A stretch of 64,000 bases of DNA, taken from contig NZ_CAJZAI010000003.1 of assembly GCF_914271435.1 (NCBI RefSeq), positions 186,001 to 250,000 of the forward strand. Direction: 5' to 3'. The notes below the pieces were generated by a model, which ran no database searches, was not told the DNA's origin, and saw only the letters and a program-made list of their open reading frames with translations. A program made the translations under genes and the position numbers. Positions 43,801-53,257 of the stretch are shown here, one piece after another (the stretch's first letter is position 1; every line of letters starts with the position of its first letter). This DNA comes from Cupriavidus laharis. Its GTDB lineage: Bacteria > Pseudomonadota > Gammaproteobacteria > Burkholderiales > Burkholderiaceae.

Positions 43801-44942
43801 GGCATGGCCTCCAGCACCAGGCTGACGTGCGATGACAGCACGCCGCCATCGGCATGGAACAGCACGCGCCGGCGCGTGCCGGTCTGGCGTGCGCCGGCAC
43901 GGCGGGCGAGCTGCTGCGCGGCCTCGGCCAGGTGCATCAGCCCACCGGCGACGCCCGAGTGCCCGAAGGCCAGCAAGCCGCCGTGCGTGTTGAGTGCCAG
44001 CGCCCCGTCGCGTCCGAAGTCGCCCGCGCGCAGCCGCGCGTGCGCTTGCCCGCGTTCGGCCAGCCCGAGCTCTTCCAGCAGCATGACCAGCGTGATCGTG
44101 AACGAGTCGTAGATCGCGAGGTAGTCGATGCTGTCCACGCCGCCGCCTGCCTCGGCAAACGCGCGCCGCGCCGCGTCGGCGGCGCCGGTCTGCATGACGT
44201 CGTCGATCGCGCTCAGGTGCTGGTGCCGGTGCGCCTGGCCCGCGCCGGCGATGCGCACGGGTGTGCCGGGGCCGGGCTCGGCGGATACGACCACGGCGAC
44301 TGCGCCATCGGAGATCGGACAGCAATCCGACAGGCGCAGCGGCGTGGCGATGGCGCGCGCTGCACGCGCGTCGGCCAGCGACAGCGGTTCACGCAAATGC
44401 GCATCGGGATGGCTGGCGGCATGCTCGCGCATCAGCACGGCAAAGCCCGACAGCGCATCGGCATCCATGCCCGCTTCATGCAGGTAGCGCGAGGCCAGCA
44501 GCGCGTAGTAGGCCGGCACCGAGGCGCCGTTTGGCACCTCGGCATGCGGTTCGCCGACCTGCGCCAGCGTCTGGATCGACTGGTCGCGGCTCTGGCCGCT
44601 GAGCCGGTTTTCGCCGGCCACCACCAGCACGTGGCGGCAGCGGCCGGCGCGCACCAGTTCGTGCGCGAGCATCGCCATCACGCCGCCGGTGGCGCCGCCC
44701 GCGGCCACACCGTGCGCATAGGCCGGCGTGAGCGAGGCGTACTCGCAGAAGCGGTCGGCCAGCATCAGGTGCGGCAGCGTGGTGGCGTAACCGCACAGCA
44801 CACCATCGATGTCCGCACGTGCCAGCCCGCTATCGGCCAGTGCGGCATCGGCGGCCTGCGCCATCAGCGTCAGCGGCGTGCTGCCCTCCAGGCGGCCGAA
44901 GCGTGTATTGCCGGTGCCGCGTATATAGCTCTTGCTCGCCAT
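43797..44942 (-). CDS. Thiolase-fold (SCP2/Ltp2-like) enzyme lacking the usual Cys
   Basis: 381 residues, thiolase superfamily, SCP2-thiolase/lipid-transfer type. The segment where thiolases carry the nucleophilic cysteine reads GVAAGGATGGVMAM (around residue 83), so that Cys is replaced by Gly. The later blocks NTHGGLLAFGHSGVAGG are kept. Without the Cys it should act as a retro-aldolase of the Ltp2 type or by decarboxylative chemistry rather than as a thiolase. Coupled by overlap to the DUF35 gene and 1 base after the Liv-type binding protein gene. Substrate probably a branched or ring-derived acyl-CoA. Confidence 0.82.
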   Translation of the reverse strand: MASKSYIRGTGNTRFGRLEGSTPLTLMAQAADAALADSGLARADIDGVLCGYATTLPHLMLADRFCEYASLTPAYAHGVAAGGATGGVMAMLAHELVRAGRCRHVLVVAGENRLSGQSRDQSIQTLAQVGEPHAEVPNGASVPAYYALLASRYLHEAGMDADALSGFAVLMREHAASHPDAHLREPLSLADARAARAIATPLRLSDCCPISDGAVAVVVSAEPGPGTPVRIAGAGQAHRHQHLSAIDDVMQTGAADAARRAFAEAGGGVDSIDYLAIYDSFTITLVMLLEELGLAERGQAHARLRAGDFGRDGALALNTHGGLLAFGHSGVAGGLMHLAEAAQQLARRAGARQTGTRRRVLFHADGGVLSSHVSLVLEAMP

Positions 44943-44943
44943 G

Positions 44944-46185
44944 TCAGTGCTTGAGCAGCGGGCACTGCGACTTCGACACGGGCATGAAAGCCTGGTCACC
45001 CGGCACGGTCGCCAGCACTTTGTAGTAGTCCCACGGATACTTGGACTCCGCCGGGCTCTTCACCTCGAACAGGTACATGTCGTGGATCATGCGGCCGTCT
45101 TCGCGGATGCGGCCGTTCTTTGCGAAGAAGTCGTTGATCGGCATGGACTTCATCTTCTTCATCACGGCCGCGGTTTCGTCGGTGCCGGCGGCCTGCACGG
45201 CTTTCAGGTAGTGCATGACCGACGAATAGGCGCCTGCCTGGCTCATGTTCGGCATCTTCTTCACCTTTTCGAAGTAGCGCCGCGACCAGGCCCGCGTGGC
45301 GTCGTTCATGTCCCAGTAGAAGGCCTCGGTCAGCACCAGCCCGCTCGCCGTCTTCAGGCCGATCGCGTGAATATCGTTGATGTAGAGCAGCAGGCCGGCC
45401 ATGCGTTGCGTGCCGTTGCGGGTCAGGCCGAATTCCGACGCTGCCTTGATGGCGTTGACGGTGTCGCCGCCCGCGTTGGCCAGGCCTACCACCTGGGCCT
45501 TGCTGGCCTGTGCCTGCAGCAGGTATGAGGCGAAGTCGCTCGCGCCAATCGGGTGGCGCGCGGCGCCCAGCACCTTGCCGCCGGTTTCGTTGATCACCGC
45601 GGTGGCGGAATCCTGCAGCGTGTGCCCGAAGGCGTAGTCGGCGGTCAGGAAGAACCACGACTTGCCCCCACGCTGCACCATGGCGCGCGCGGTGGTATTG
45701 GCGAGCGCGTAGGTGTCATACGCGTAATGCACCGACACCGGCGTGCACAGGTCGTTGGTGATGCGCTCGCTGCCCGGGCCCGAGAACACCACGATGCGGT
45801 TCTTCTGCCTGGCCACTTCCAGCACGGCCAGCGCCGGTGCGGATGCCGCTACGTCGAGAATGGCATCGACATTGCCCGTGTCATACCATTCGCGTGCCTT
45901 GCTGGCGGCGATGTCGGCCTTGTTCTGGTGATCGACTACCACGAGCTCGATCTTCTTGCCCAGCACCTTGCCGCCGAAATCGTCGATAGCCATCTGCGCC
46001 GCGGTGGCGCTGCCGCGGCCGGTGACGTCGGCGTACAGGCCGCTCATGTCGAGCAGCATGCCGATCTTGACCTCATCATTGGAGATGGCTGCTTTGGGCT
46101 GGGCTTGTACGGCGCCGCAGGCAAGCGCGGCGGCCACGGCGAAGATGCTGGCGGCCCGACGGCGGATCGAAAGACGATGCTTCAT
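44944..46185 (-). CDS. Branched-chain amino acid-type ABC substrate-binding protein
   Basis: 413 residues: signal peptide (about 1-29, ending CGAVQAQ) and a type I periplasmic binding fold (KIGMLLDMSGLYADVTGRGS; VDAILDVAASAPALAV). This Liv/HAAP family also carries aromatic and organic acids for ABC importers; no permease or ATPase genes are in the window, so it must work with a distant transporter. Start behind AGAGGAGACACC. First gene of the run that continues with the thiolase-like gene. Confidence 0.88.
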   Translation of the reverse strand: MKHRLSIRRRAASIFAVAAALACGAVQAQPKAAISNDEVKIGMLLDMSGLYADVTGRGSATAAQMAIDDFGGKVLGKKIELVVVDHQNKADIAASKAREWYDTGNVDAILDVAASAPALAVLEVARQKNRIVVFSGPGSERITNDLCTPVSVHYAYDTYALANTTARAMVQRGGKSWFFLTADYAFGHTLQDSATAVINETGGKVLGAARHPIGASDFASYLLQAQASKAQVVGLANAGGDTVNAIKAASEFGLTRNGTQRMAGLLLYINDIHAIGLKTASGLVLTEAFYWDMNDATRAWSRRYFEKVKKMPNMSQAGAYSSVMHYLKAVQAAGTDETAAVMKKMKSMPINDFFAKNGRIREDGRMIHDMYLFEVKSPAESKYPWDYYKVLATVPGDQAFMPVSKSQCPLLKH

Positions 46186-46210
46186 GGTGTCTCCTCTGGA
46201 AAAGGCATCA

Positions 46211-46314
46211 ACCACCACTGTCGTTCCTGCGAAGGCGGGAATCCAGGGTCTTTCACGTCCCCTTCGGGGATGAAGTCACTGGGTTCCCGCCTACGCGGGA
46301 ACGACTGTGGTTAA
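46211..46314. repeat. REP-like palindromic element, copy 2
   Basis: Same layout as 6258-6354: gttcctgc with ggcgggaat, a central ccccttcgggg stem, and ttcccgcc with gcgggaa. Its ends (accactgtcgttcc and ggaacgactgtggt) are inverted complements of each other apart from small differences. Located between the Liv-type binding protein gene and the cyclase gene. Confidence 0.72.
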
Positions 46315-46353
46315 CTGGGCGGCATGACTGCCTTGTGGTGGTTCTGGTCCCGG

Positions 46354-47409
46354 CTAGACTGTGGCGATCGGTGTTACCGGCGAGCCCACCGCGCCCGGCA
46401 GGCGCAGCGGCGGCGCGGTGAGCTGGAAGCGGGTGCGGCCATTGGCGCGCAGCCAGTCGGCGAGTTCGCGCAGGTACCACAGCTCGCCCAGCGGCAGGCC
46501 CAGCTTGAACAGGCAGTGGTGGTGCAGCGGCAGCAGCGGGTGGCGCTTGTCGCCATCGGGCGCGGGGCGGGCCGGATAGCGTTCGACGGCGTAGTTGTCG
46601 GCGATCAGCGCCGCGATGCCAGCATCGGTGATCCATTGCAGCAGCCGGTCATCACGCCCGTCGAGTGCGCAGCAGCTATGGTGCAGCACCGCTTCGTCGG
46701 GCTGGCGCTGCATCGACAGCACCACCTCGGCAAAGCCGGTGCGCAGCAGCAGCATGTCGCCGGGCTCGACCTCGGCCTTGGTGGCGTCCATGGCTCGCAT
46801 CAGGTCGTCATAGCCGACATTGCGGAAATCCATGCCGAAGGTGTGCGCCAGGTCCACCAGCACGCCGCGGCCCTGCATGCCCTTGACCGCAAAATTCTCG
46901 ATTCCCAGTGCCTGCGCGGCACTGTGGTCGTGGCCGCACGGATGGGCGGCGAAGTGGTCGTCCTCGGCATAGTCCACGGGGCCGACGATATGCTCGTTGG
47001 CACGGTAGCCGTTGTAGTAGACGCGCTCGGGCCTGCCGTCGCCATCGGCATCGAACAGCGCGCCCACGTGTGCCAGTGCGTCCCACTGCGTGCTGTACTG
47101 CAGGCACAGCAGCACCTGGTCGTCGCTGATGACGTCGGTGGCGGCCGGGTCGACCTTGGCCAGCGGGAAGTTCACGTACGGGATGTCGTCGCGGAAGGTC
47201 GGGCGCAGAACCGGGGGATGGCGGCGCGGGTTCAACTTGTTGCCGCCTGGATAGTCCAGGGGCAGCGACAGGCAGAAGCTGAGGCCGGCCTGCACCTCGC
47301 GCGCGCCCTTTACGACCTGCTCGGGGCCGATCAGGTTGATGCGGCCGAGCTGGTCGTCGGGCCCGAAATCACCCCAGTTGGAACCTTGCGGACGTTGCTT
47401 CCAGCGCAT
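46354..47409 (-). CDS. Cyclase-family hydrolase (kynurenine formamidase fold)
   Basis: 351 residues, the long bacterial cyclase family. The metal/catalytic region reads STQWDALAHVGALFD, followed by GMQGRGVLVDLAHTFG and PGDMLLLRTGF. Members hydrolyse cyclic or formyl-amide substrates in aromatic catabolism. It begins 1 base after the IclR gene with GGAGG within the end of that gene, so they are one operon. It could open a ring intermediate of the pathway served by the ligase and thiolase-like genes further on. Confidence 0.8.
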   Translation of the reverse strand: MRWKQRPQGSNWGDFGPDDQLGRINLIGPEQVVKGAREVQAGLSFCLSLPLDYPGGNKLNPRRHPPVLRPTFRDDIPYVNFPLAKVDPAATDVISDDQVLLCLQYSTQWDALAHVGALFDADGDGRPERVYYNGYRANEHIVGPVDYAEDDHFAAHPCGHDHSAAQALGIENFAVKGMQGRGVLVDLAHTFGMDFRNVGYDDLMRAMDATKAEVEPGDMLLLRTGFAEVVLSMQRQPDEAVLHHSCCALDGRDDRLLQWITDAGIAALIADNYAVERYPARPAPDGDKRHPLLPLHHHCLFKLGLPLGELWYLRELADWLRANGRTRFQLTAPPLRLPGAVGSPVTPIATV

Positions 47410-47410
47410 G

Positions 47411-48229
47411 TCATGCCTCCTCTCGCGTGCGGGGCCGGGCGGCCGGCCGTTCTCGTTGTGGGTCGGGGGTAGCACCCGCGCGGGAGCGCCAGGTCTGGCA
47501 GATGGCGTCGGCCTCGCGCCGCAGCGCGCGCGCCATGGCGGCTTCGCGGTCGGTGATGCGTTCATTGAGCGCGGCAATGCTGATCGCGCCGAGCGGGTAG
47601 CCGTCGGGGCCGGGCAGTGCGATGGCGATGCCGCCCATGCGCTCGACCACGACATCGAGCAGCACCGCGTAGCCGCGCTCGCGCGTGGCCTGCACATGGC
47701 CCAGCAGCATGGGCCGGCCGAAGCGCGGATAGCGGCGCATGGCCGGAGCGATGCCGTCGAGCACGGCCTCCACCTCAGTGTCGGGCAGCGCGGCCAGCAG
47801 CGCCAGACTGCCCGCGCCGATGCCCAGCGGCCGGCGGCTGCCGATGTCCAGGTAATTGGCGCGGATCGGGAAGGTGCCCAGCCGCAGTTCGATGCAGACC
47901 GATTCGCAGCCGCTGGGCACGGACAGGATGGCGCTGTCCTGGAAGGCATTGGCCAGCCGGATCAGCGCGGGGCGCACGAGCGGGCGCAGGTCGGTGCGCT
48001 GCACGGTGGTGGCGTGCAGCGTCAGCCATTCCGGGCCGGGCATGAACGCCTTGGTGGCCGGGTCGCGCTGCACCATGCCTTCTGCCACCAGCGTTTCCAG
48101 CAGGCGCAGCGCCGACGCCTTGTCGACGCCGGCTGCATTCGCCAGGTCGGTCAGGCGGCTGTTACGGGCATCGGTCAGCGCGCGCAGCAGGCGGCAAGCC
48201 TTCTGCAGCGAGGTGCTCGGGGTGGTCAC
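47411..48229 (-). CDS. IclR-family transcriptional regulator
   Basis: 272 residues starting at GTG. N-terminal winged HTH (RLTDLANAAGVDKASALRLLETL) and IclR effector domain. First gene of a leftward operon with the cyclase, and divergent across 402 bases from the FadB/FadJ-like gene. Likely regulator of the 40-48 kb cluster and perhaps of the divergent genes. Confidence 0.85.
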   Translation of the reverse strand: MTTPSTSLQKACRLLRALTDARNSRLTDLANAAGVDKASALRLLETLVAEGMVQRDPATKAFMPGPEWLTLHATTVQRTDLRPLVRPALIRLANAFQDSAILSVPSGCESVCIELRLGTFPIRANYLDIGSRRPLGIGAGSLALLAALPDTEVEAVLDGIAPAMRRYPRFGRPMLLGHVQATRERGYAVLLDVVVERMGGIAIALPGPDGYPLGAISIAALNERITDREAAMARALRREADAICQTWRSRAGATPDPQRERPAARPRTREEA

Positions 48230-48556
48230 GCCGGTTGTCTCCTTGCCAGGCTTTCGTCACATGAAACCTGTAGGAGCGGTTATAGGCCAACACGCAAGAC
48301 ACGTCATTCTGCGACGCAGAAAAATTTTGCCGGCTGAAACTCGCTCGACGACCGGGGCGGAATGGTGTGCTCGATCGCGGCTCGTCGGCTTCCGCCTTCA
48401 GCGCAACGGAGGACTGATGTACCGTATCAACGCATGGTGGCCTGGCGTGGCAGCGTCCTTGCGGCACCTTCGAGTGGCCCCCAGGTCGCTCTTCCGCCAG
48501 GTTTAGGCCCCATGCCCACGCTGTGAATGCTGGTTTGTCAAATTATGTTTAACATT

Positions 48557-48584
48557 TTGTCAACGTCTATTGGGATTGTATAGC
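48557..48584 (+). promoter_or_regulatory. Probable promoter of the FadB/FadJ-like operon
   Basis: TTGTCA (48557-48562), 16 bases, TATAGC (48579-48584), in an A+T-rich patch (about 48530-48600) of an otherwise GC-rich 402-base divergent region. A second TTGTCA lies about 20 bases further upstream. The rest of the region (48230-48530) shows no gene or clear repeat. Confidence 0.5.
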
Positions 48585-48631
48585 CAGTTTATCGAGGCAA
48601 AATGCCAGGTTGACCTCAACCGGAGACAACC

Positions 48632-50743
48632 ATGACCAACGAAGCTTCCGTCGTTCGCGCTGTTCGCCACGGCGACGTGCAGGTGATCAGCATCTGCAAT
48701 CCGCCGGTTAATGCGCTGGGCGTGGCCGTGCGCCAGGGCCTGAAGCAGGCGATCGAGCAGGCGGAGGCCGATGCCGGCGTGCGTGCCGTGCTGGTCGTGG
48801 GCGAAGGCAAGGCCTTCATCGCCGGTGCTGACATCCGCGAATTCGGCAAGCCGCCGATGCCGCCGTCGCTGCCCGAGGTCTGCAACCAGATCGAAGCGAG
48901 CGGCAAGCTCGTGGTGGCCGCCATCCATGGTCCGGCGCTTGGCGGCGGCCTGGAGGTTGCCATGTCGGCGCACTATCGCCTGGCTTTGCCTGCCGCGAAA
49001 CTGGGCCTGCCCGAGGTCAACCTGGGCCTGCTGCCCGGTGCCGGCGGCACGCAGCGCGCGCCGCGCCTGATGGGTGTGAAAGCAGCCGCCGAGCTGATGC
49101 TGAGCGGCAAGCACCTGTCGGCCAAGGCGGCGCAGGCCGCCGGCCTGGTCGATCGCCTCGCCGAAGGCGATGACCCCGTGGCCGCGGGCCTGGCCTATGT
49201 GAACGAACTGCTCAAGCAGGGTGCACCGCTGCGCCGCACGCGCGACCTTGCCATTGCGGACAAGGCCGCAGCGCTGGCCGAACTCGATGCGCTGCAGGCT
49301 GATACCGCAAAGAAGAGCCGCGGCCTGTTCTCGCCGCTGAAGATCGTGGAGTGCGTGCGCGCCGCCGTGGAACTGCCGTTCGACGAAGGCCTGGTGCGCG
49401 AGCGCGCGCTGTTTGTCGAATGCCTGAACAGCCCGCAGCGCGCGGGCCTGGTCCACGCCTTCTTTGCCGAGCGCGAAACCGCCAAGGTGCCCGAAGCGCG
49501 CGGCGCCGCGCCGCGCGCGCTCAACCGCGTCGGCGTGATCGGCGGCGGCACCATGGGCGCGGGCATCACCGTGGCCGCACTGGACGCCGGCCTGCCGGTG
49601 GTGATGATCGAGCGTGACGCCGAGTCCATCGCGCGCGGCCAGGCCAACGTGGAGAAGGTCTACAACGGCCTGATCGCCAAGGGCCGCATGACCGAGGAAG
49701 GCAAGGCCGCGATCCTGTCGCGCTACACGCCCAGCACGTCGTATGAAGCGATTGCCGACGTCGACCTGGTGATCGAGGCCGTGTTCGAGGACATCGAAGT
49801 CAAGAAGGCCGTGTTCCAGGAACTGGACCGTGTCTGCAAGCCCGGCGCGGTGCTCGCCACCAATACCTCGTATCTCGATATCGACGCGATTGCCAACAGC
49901 GTTTCGCGCCCGCAGGACGTCATCGGCCTGCACTTCTTCAGCCCGGCCAACATCATGAAGCTGCTGGAGATCGTGGTGCCGGCCAAGGTCAGCCCCGACG
50001 TGGTGGTGACCGCGTTCGAACTCGCCAGGCGCATGAAGAAGATCCCGGTGCGCGCGGGCGTTTGTGATGGCTTCATCGGCAACCGCATCCTGGCCGTCTA
50101 CAAGCAGGCCGCCGACTACATCATGGAAGACGGCGCCAGCCCCTATGAGATCGACGAGGCCGTGCGCGGCTTCGGCTACCCGATGGGCCCGTTCCAGGTG
50201 ACCGACCTGGCCGGCGGCGACATCGGCTGGGCCACGCGCAAGCGCCGCGCCGCCACGCGCGACCCGAACGCGCGCTATGTCGAAGTGGCCGACCGCATCT
50301 GCGAGCGTGGCTGGTTCGGCCAGAAGACCGGCCGTGGCTTCTACCTGTACCCGCAAGGCGCGCGCGTCGGCCAGCCCGACGCTGAAGTGCTGGCCATTGT
50401 CGACGCCGAGCGCCAGAAGAAGGGCATCGCACCGCGCAAGTTCACGGCCGAGGAAATCATGCGCCGCTACATGGCGGCCATGGTCAACGAAGGCGCCAAG
50501 GTGGTGGAAGAGGGCATCGCGCTGCGTCCGCTGGATGTCGACGTGACGTTCCTGTCCGGCTACGGCTTCCCGCGCTTCCGCGGCGGCCCGATGAAGTATG
50601 CGGACATGGTTGGCCTGCCGAAGATCCTGGAAGATATCCGGACCTTTGCCAAGGAAGACCCGCTGTTCTGGAAGCCCGCGCCGCTGCTGGAAAAGCTGGT
50701 GGCCGAAGGCAAGGATTTCGCCAGCCTCAACCAGGCACGCTGA
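48632..50743 (+). CDS. Bifunctional enoyl-CoA hydratase / 3-hydroxyacyl-CoA dehydrogenase
   Basis: 703 residues, the FadB/FadJ-type fusion. Hydratase domain about 1-190 with the two catalytic Glu in GPALGGGLEVAM and LGLPEVNLGLLPGAGGTQR; dehydrogenase NAD domain from about 295 (RVGVIGGGTMGAGITVAALD) with HFFSPANIMKLLEIV; two C-terminal dimer domains. It performs the middle two steps of beta-oxidation in the cytoplasm. No FadA-type thiolase follows; instead a CaiB CoA-transferase and a Bug protein lie downstream on the same strand, suggesting a special acyl-CoA rather than general fatty acids. Confidence 0.92.
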   Translation: MTNEASVVRAVRHGDVQVISICNPPVNALGVAVRQGLKQAIEQAEADAGVRAVLVVGEGKAFIAGADIREFGKPPMPPSLPEVCNQIEASGKLVVAAIHGPALGGGLEVAMSAHYRLALPAAKLGLPEVNLGLLPGAGGTQRAPRLMGVKAAAELMLSGKHLSAKAAQAAGLVDRLAEGDDPVAAGLAYVNELLKQGAPLRRTRDLAIADKAAALAELDALQADTAKKSRGLFSPLKIVECVRAAVELPFDEGLVRERALFVECLNSPQRAGLVHAFFAERETAKVPEARGAAPRALNRVGVIGGGTMGAGITVAALDAGLPVVMIERDAESIARGQANVEKVYNGLIAKGRMTEEGKAAILSRYTPSTSYEAIADVDLVIEAVFEDIEVKKAVFQELDRVCKPGAVLATNTSYLDIDAIANSVSRPQDVIGLHFFSPANIMKLLEIVVPAKVSPDVVVTAFELARRMKKIPVRAGVCDGFIGNRILAVYKQAADYIMEDGASPYEIDEAVRGFGYPMGPFQVTDLAGGDIGWATRKRRAATRDPNARYVEVADRICERGWFGQKTGRGFYLYPQGARVGQPDAEVLAIVDAERQKKGIAPRKFTAEEIMRRYMAAMVNEGAKVVEEGIALRPLDVDVTFLSGYGFPRFRGGPMKYADMVGLPKILEDIRTFAKEDPLFWKPAPLLEKLVAEGKDFASLNQAR

Positions 50744-50830
50744 ATGGCGCGGGGAATGACGCCCGCCTGGCCACAGTAGTTCATTGCGGCGAGGCCAACC
50801 CTGCCTCGCCGCAGCCCATGGAGACAAGCA

Positions 50831-52081
50831 ATGCAAACCACAACGGAATCATCCCAGGGCATCGACTTCCCGCTGGAGGGAGTGCGTGTGCTGGACCTGT
50901 CGCGCGTGTTCGCGGGGCCGCTGTGCGGCCAGGTCCTGGCCGACTTCGGCGCCGAGGTGGTCAAGGTCGAGCACCCGGGCCGCGGCGACGACACGCGCGA
51001 CTGGGGCATGCGCATCGGCAAGACCGAGACCACGTACTTCAACAGCATGAACCGCAACAAGCGGTCCATCACGCTCGACCTGCAGAGCAAGGAAGGCGTG
51101 CAGATCGTCTACGACCTGCTGCCGCAGTTCGACGTGGTCATCCACAACTTCAAGACCGGCGGCGCCGAGAAGCTGGGCCTGGGCTACGAGCAGCTCAAGG
51201 CCATCAAGCCCGAGCTGATCTACTGCGCGGTGTCCGGCTACAACAGCAGCGGCCCCGAGGCCAAGCGGCCTGGCTACGACCTGGTGATCCAGGGCGAGGC
51301 GGGGCTGATGGCGCTCAACGGCGAAGCGAACACGCCGCCGCTGAAGTTCGGCGTGGCCGTGGTGGACCTGATGACCGGCATGTATGCCGCGCAGGCGGTG
51401 CTGGCGGCGCTGTTCCGCCGCGAACGCAAGGGCAAGGGCCAGTTGATCGAGATGGCGCTGTACGACTGCGGTGTGATGGTCACCGGCTATTACGGCCTGG
51501 ACGCGATGCTGCTCGGCCACGACCCGGCGCGCTATGGCAACGCCCATCCGTCGATCGTGCCCTATGGCATGTTCGAGTCCGCCGATGGTCCGCTGATCAT
51601 CGCCGTGGGCAACAACAGCCAGTTCGACAAGTTCTGCCGCCAGGTCGTCGAGCGTCCCGACATCGTCGAGGATCCGCGCTATGCGACCAATGTCGAGCGC
51701 GCCAAGAACCGCGAGACGCTGACCCCGCTGATCACCGGCCTCATCCGCAGCTTCAAGCGCGACCTGCTGCTGGAACGCATGACGGCCTGCGGTATCCCGT
51801 GCGGCAAGGTCGCCGGCCTGCATGAAGCGCTGACCAGCGAGCGGACCCGCCAGGGTGGCCTGCTGCGCGAGATGCCGCACCCGGTGGCCGGCACCACGCA
51901 TGTGTTCGCGCCGCCGTACCGCATCGACGGCCAGCGCCTGCCGATCCGCAACGCGCCGCCCACACTGGGCGAGGGCACGCGCGCCGTGCTGCAGAACCTG
52001 CTGGCGATGAGCGACGAGCAACTGCAGGACCTGCAGGCGCGCGGCGTGCTGACGCTGCCGGAGACGCCGGGCAACGCCTGA
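50831..52081 (+). CDS. CaiB/BaiF family CoA-transferase (family III)
   Basis: 416 residues. N-terminal block VRVLDLSRVFAGPLCGQVLADFGAEVVKVEHPG and MNRNKRSITLDLQ are family hallmarks; the catalytic Asp is in VVDLMTGMYAAQAVLAALF. It moves CoA between an acyl-CoA and a free acid, activating or recycling the substrate of the preceding beta-oxidation enzyme. Gap of 87 bases to that gene; same operon by direction. Substrate unknown. Confidence 0.9.
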   Translation: MQTTTESSQGIDFPLEGVRVLDLSRVFAGPLCGQVLADFGAEVVKVEHPGRGDDTRDWGMRIGKTETTYFNSMNRNKRSITLDLQSKEGVQIVYDLLPQFDVVIHNFKTGGAEKLGLGYEQLKAIKPELIYCAVSGYNSSGPEAKRPGYDLVIQGEAGLMALNGEANTPPLKFGVAVVDLMTGMYAAQAVLAALFRRERKGKGQLIEMALYDCGVMVTGYYGLDAMLLGHDPARYGNAHPSIVPYGMFESADGPLIIAVGNNSQFDKFCRQVVERPDIVEDPRYATNVERAKNRETLTPLITGLIRSFKRDLLLERMTACGIPCGKVAGLHEALTSERTRQGGLLREMPHPVAGTTHVFAPPYRIDGQRLPIRNAPPTLGEGTRAVLQNLLAMSDEQLQDLQARGVLTLPETPGNA

Positions 52082-52177
52082 GCATTCGCGCCGTGCGGAC
52101 GTCATGCGCGTCTGCGCGGCAGGCCTGGCAAGGGGGCCCAATGGAGACCTTGCACTGACTTAAATTGGAACAACAAA

Positions 52178-53179
52178 GTGCGCATCAAACATTTCACCCG
52201 TATGGTCCATTCCCGGCGCCGTGCCATCCTGGCCCTGGCCGCCGCACCGCTGCTGATCGGCAGCGCGTTCGCCCAGGCCTGGCCGAGCAAGCCGATCAAG
52301 CTGGTCGTACCGTTCCCGCCGGGCGGCCCCACGGACACCGCCTCGCGCATCGTCGGCCAGAAGCTGGCCGAGGCCCTCAAGCAGCCGGTGGTGGTGGAAA
52401 ACCGCGCCGGCGCATCGGGTTCGATCGCCGCCGCGCAGGTGGCCAAGAGCCCGCCGGACGGCTACACGTTCATGATGCTGGCCACGCCGACGCTGCTGGC
52501 GCCGTACCTGTACAAGAAGGCCGGCTACGACACAACCAAGGACTTCACGCCGGTAGCCACGGTCTATGACCTGCCCATCGTGGTCGTGGTCAACCCCACG
52601 CTGCTGCCGAACGTGACGGACCTGCCGAAGCTGATCGCGCAGGCCAAGGCCCAGCCCGGCAAGCTCAACTACACCAGCTCTGGCGCCGGCAGCTTCGGCC
52701 ACCTGAGCATGGAACTGCTCAAGCAGATGGGCGGCTTCGAGATGCAGCACGTGCCGTACAAAGGCGGCGTGCCCGCGATCAGCGACACCATCGGCGGCCA
52801 GGTGCCCATCATGTACGCGGATCTCGTTGCCGCGTTGCCGCACATCCAGGCCGGCAAGCTGCGCGCCATCGCTGTCGGTTCGCCGCAGCGCGTGGCCATG
52901 CTGCCGGACGTCAAGACTATCGCCGAGCAAGGCTTCAAGGGCTATGACGCGGTGTCGTGGGGTGGCCTGCTGGCGCCGCCGGGAACGCCGAAGGACATCG
53001 TGGACCGTGTCTCGACCGAAGTCGGCAAGATCCTTGCCGACAAGGAAGTCCAGGACAAGCTGCTGAAGGCCGGTGCCATCGCCAGTTACCAGGCGCCAGC
53101 GCAGATGGGCCAGCGCATCCGCCAGGATTACGCCAAGTGGGGCAAGGTGATCCGCGAGAAGGGGATCGCGGTCGAGTAA
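52178..53179 (+). CDS. Bug-family (TTT) periplasmic binding protein
   Basis: 333 residues, start at GTG or at an ATG eight codons later. Arg-rich signal (HSRRRAILALAAAPLLIGSAFAQ) that may use the Tat route, then WPSKPIKLVVPFPPGG and SGAGSFGHLSMELL. Last intact gene of the FadB/FadJ-like - CaiB operon; presumably delivers the acid activated by the CoA-transferase. A remnant of another Bug gene follows it. Confidence 0.86.
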   Translation: MRIKHFTRMVHSRRRAILALAAAPLLIGSAFAQAWPSKPIKLVVPFPPGGPTDTASRIVGQKLAEALKQPVVVENRAGASGSIAAAQVAKSPPDGYTFMMLATPTLLAPYLYKKAGYDTTKDFTPVATVYDLPIVVVVNPTLLPNVTDLPKLIAQAKAQPGKLNYTSSGAGSFGHLSMELLKQMGGFEMQHVPYKGGVPAISDTIGGQVPIMYADLVAALPHIQAGKLRAIAVGSPQRVAMLPDVKTIAEQGFKGYDAVSWGGLLAPPGTPKDIVDRVSTEVGKILADKEVQDKLLKAGAIASYQAPAQMGQRIRQDYAKWGKVIREKGIAVE

Positions 53180-53257
53180 GTGTCACGACGCCGGCCACGC
53201 TGGAACGGCGTGACCGGCGCTTAGCATTTTCGCCGTTCACCGCCCCGGCCCGCGCAG

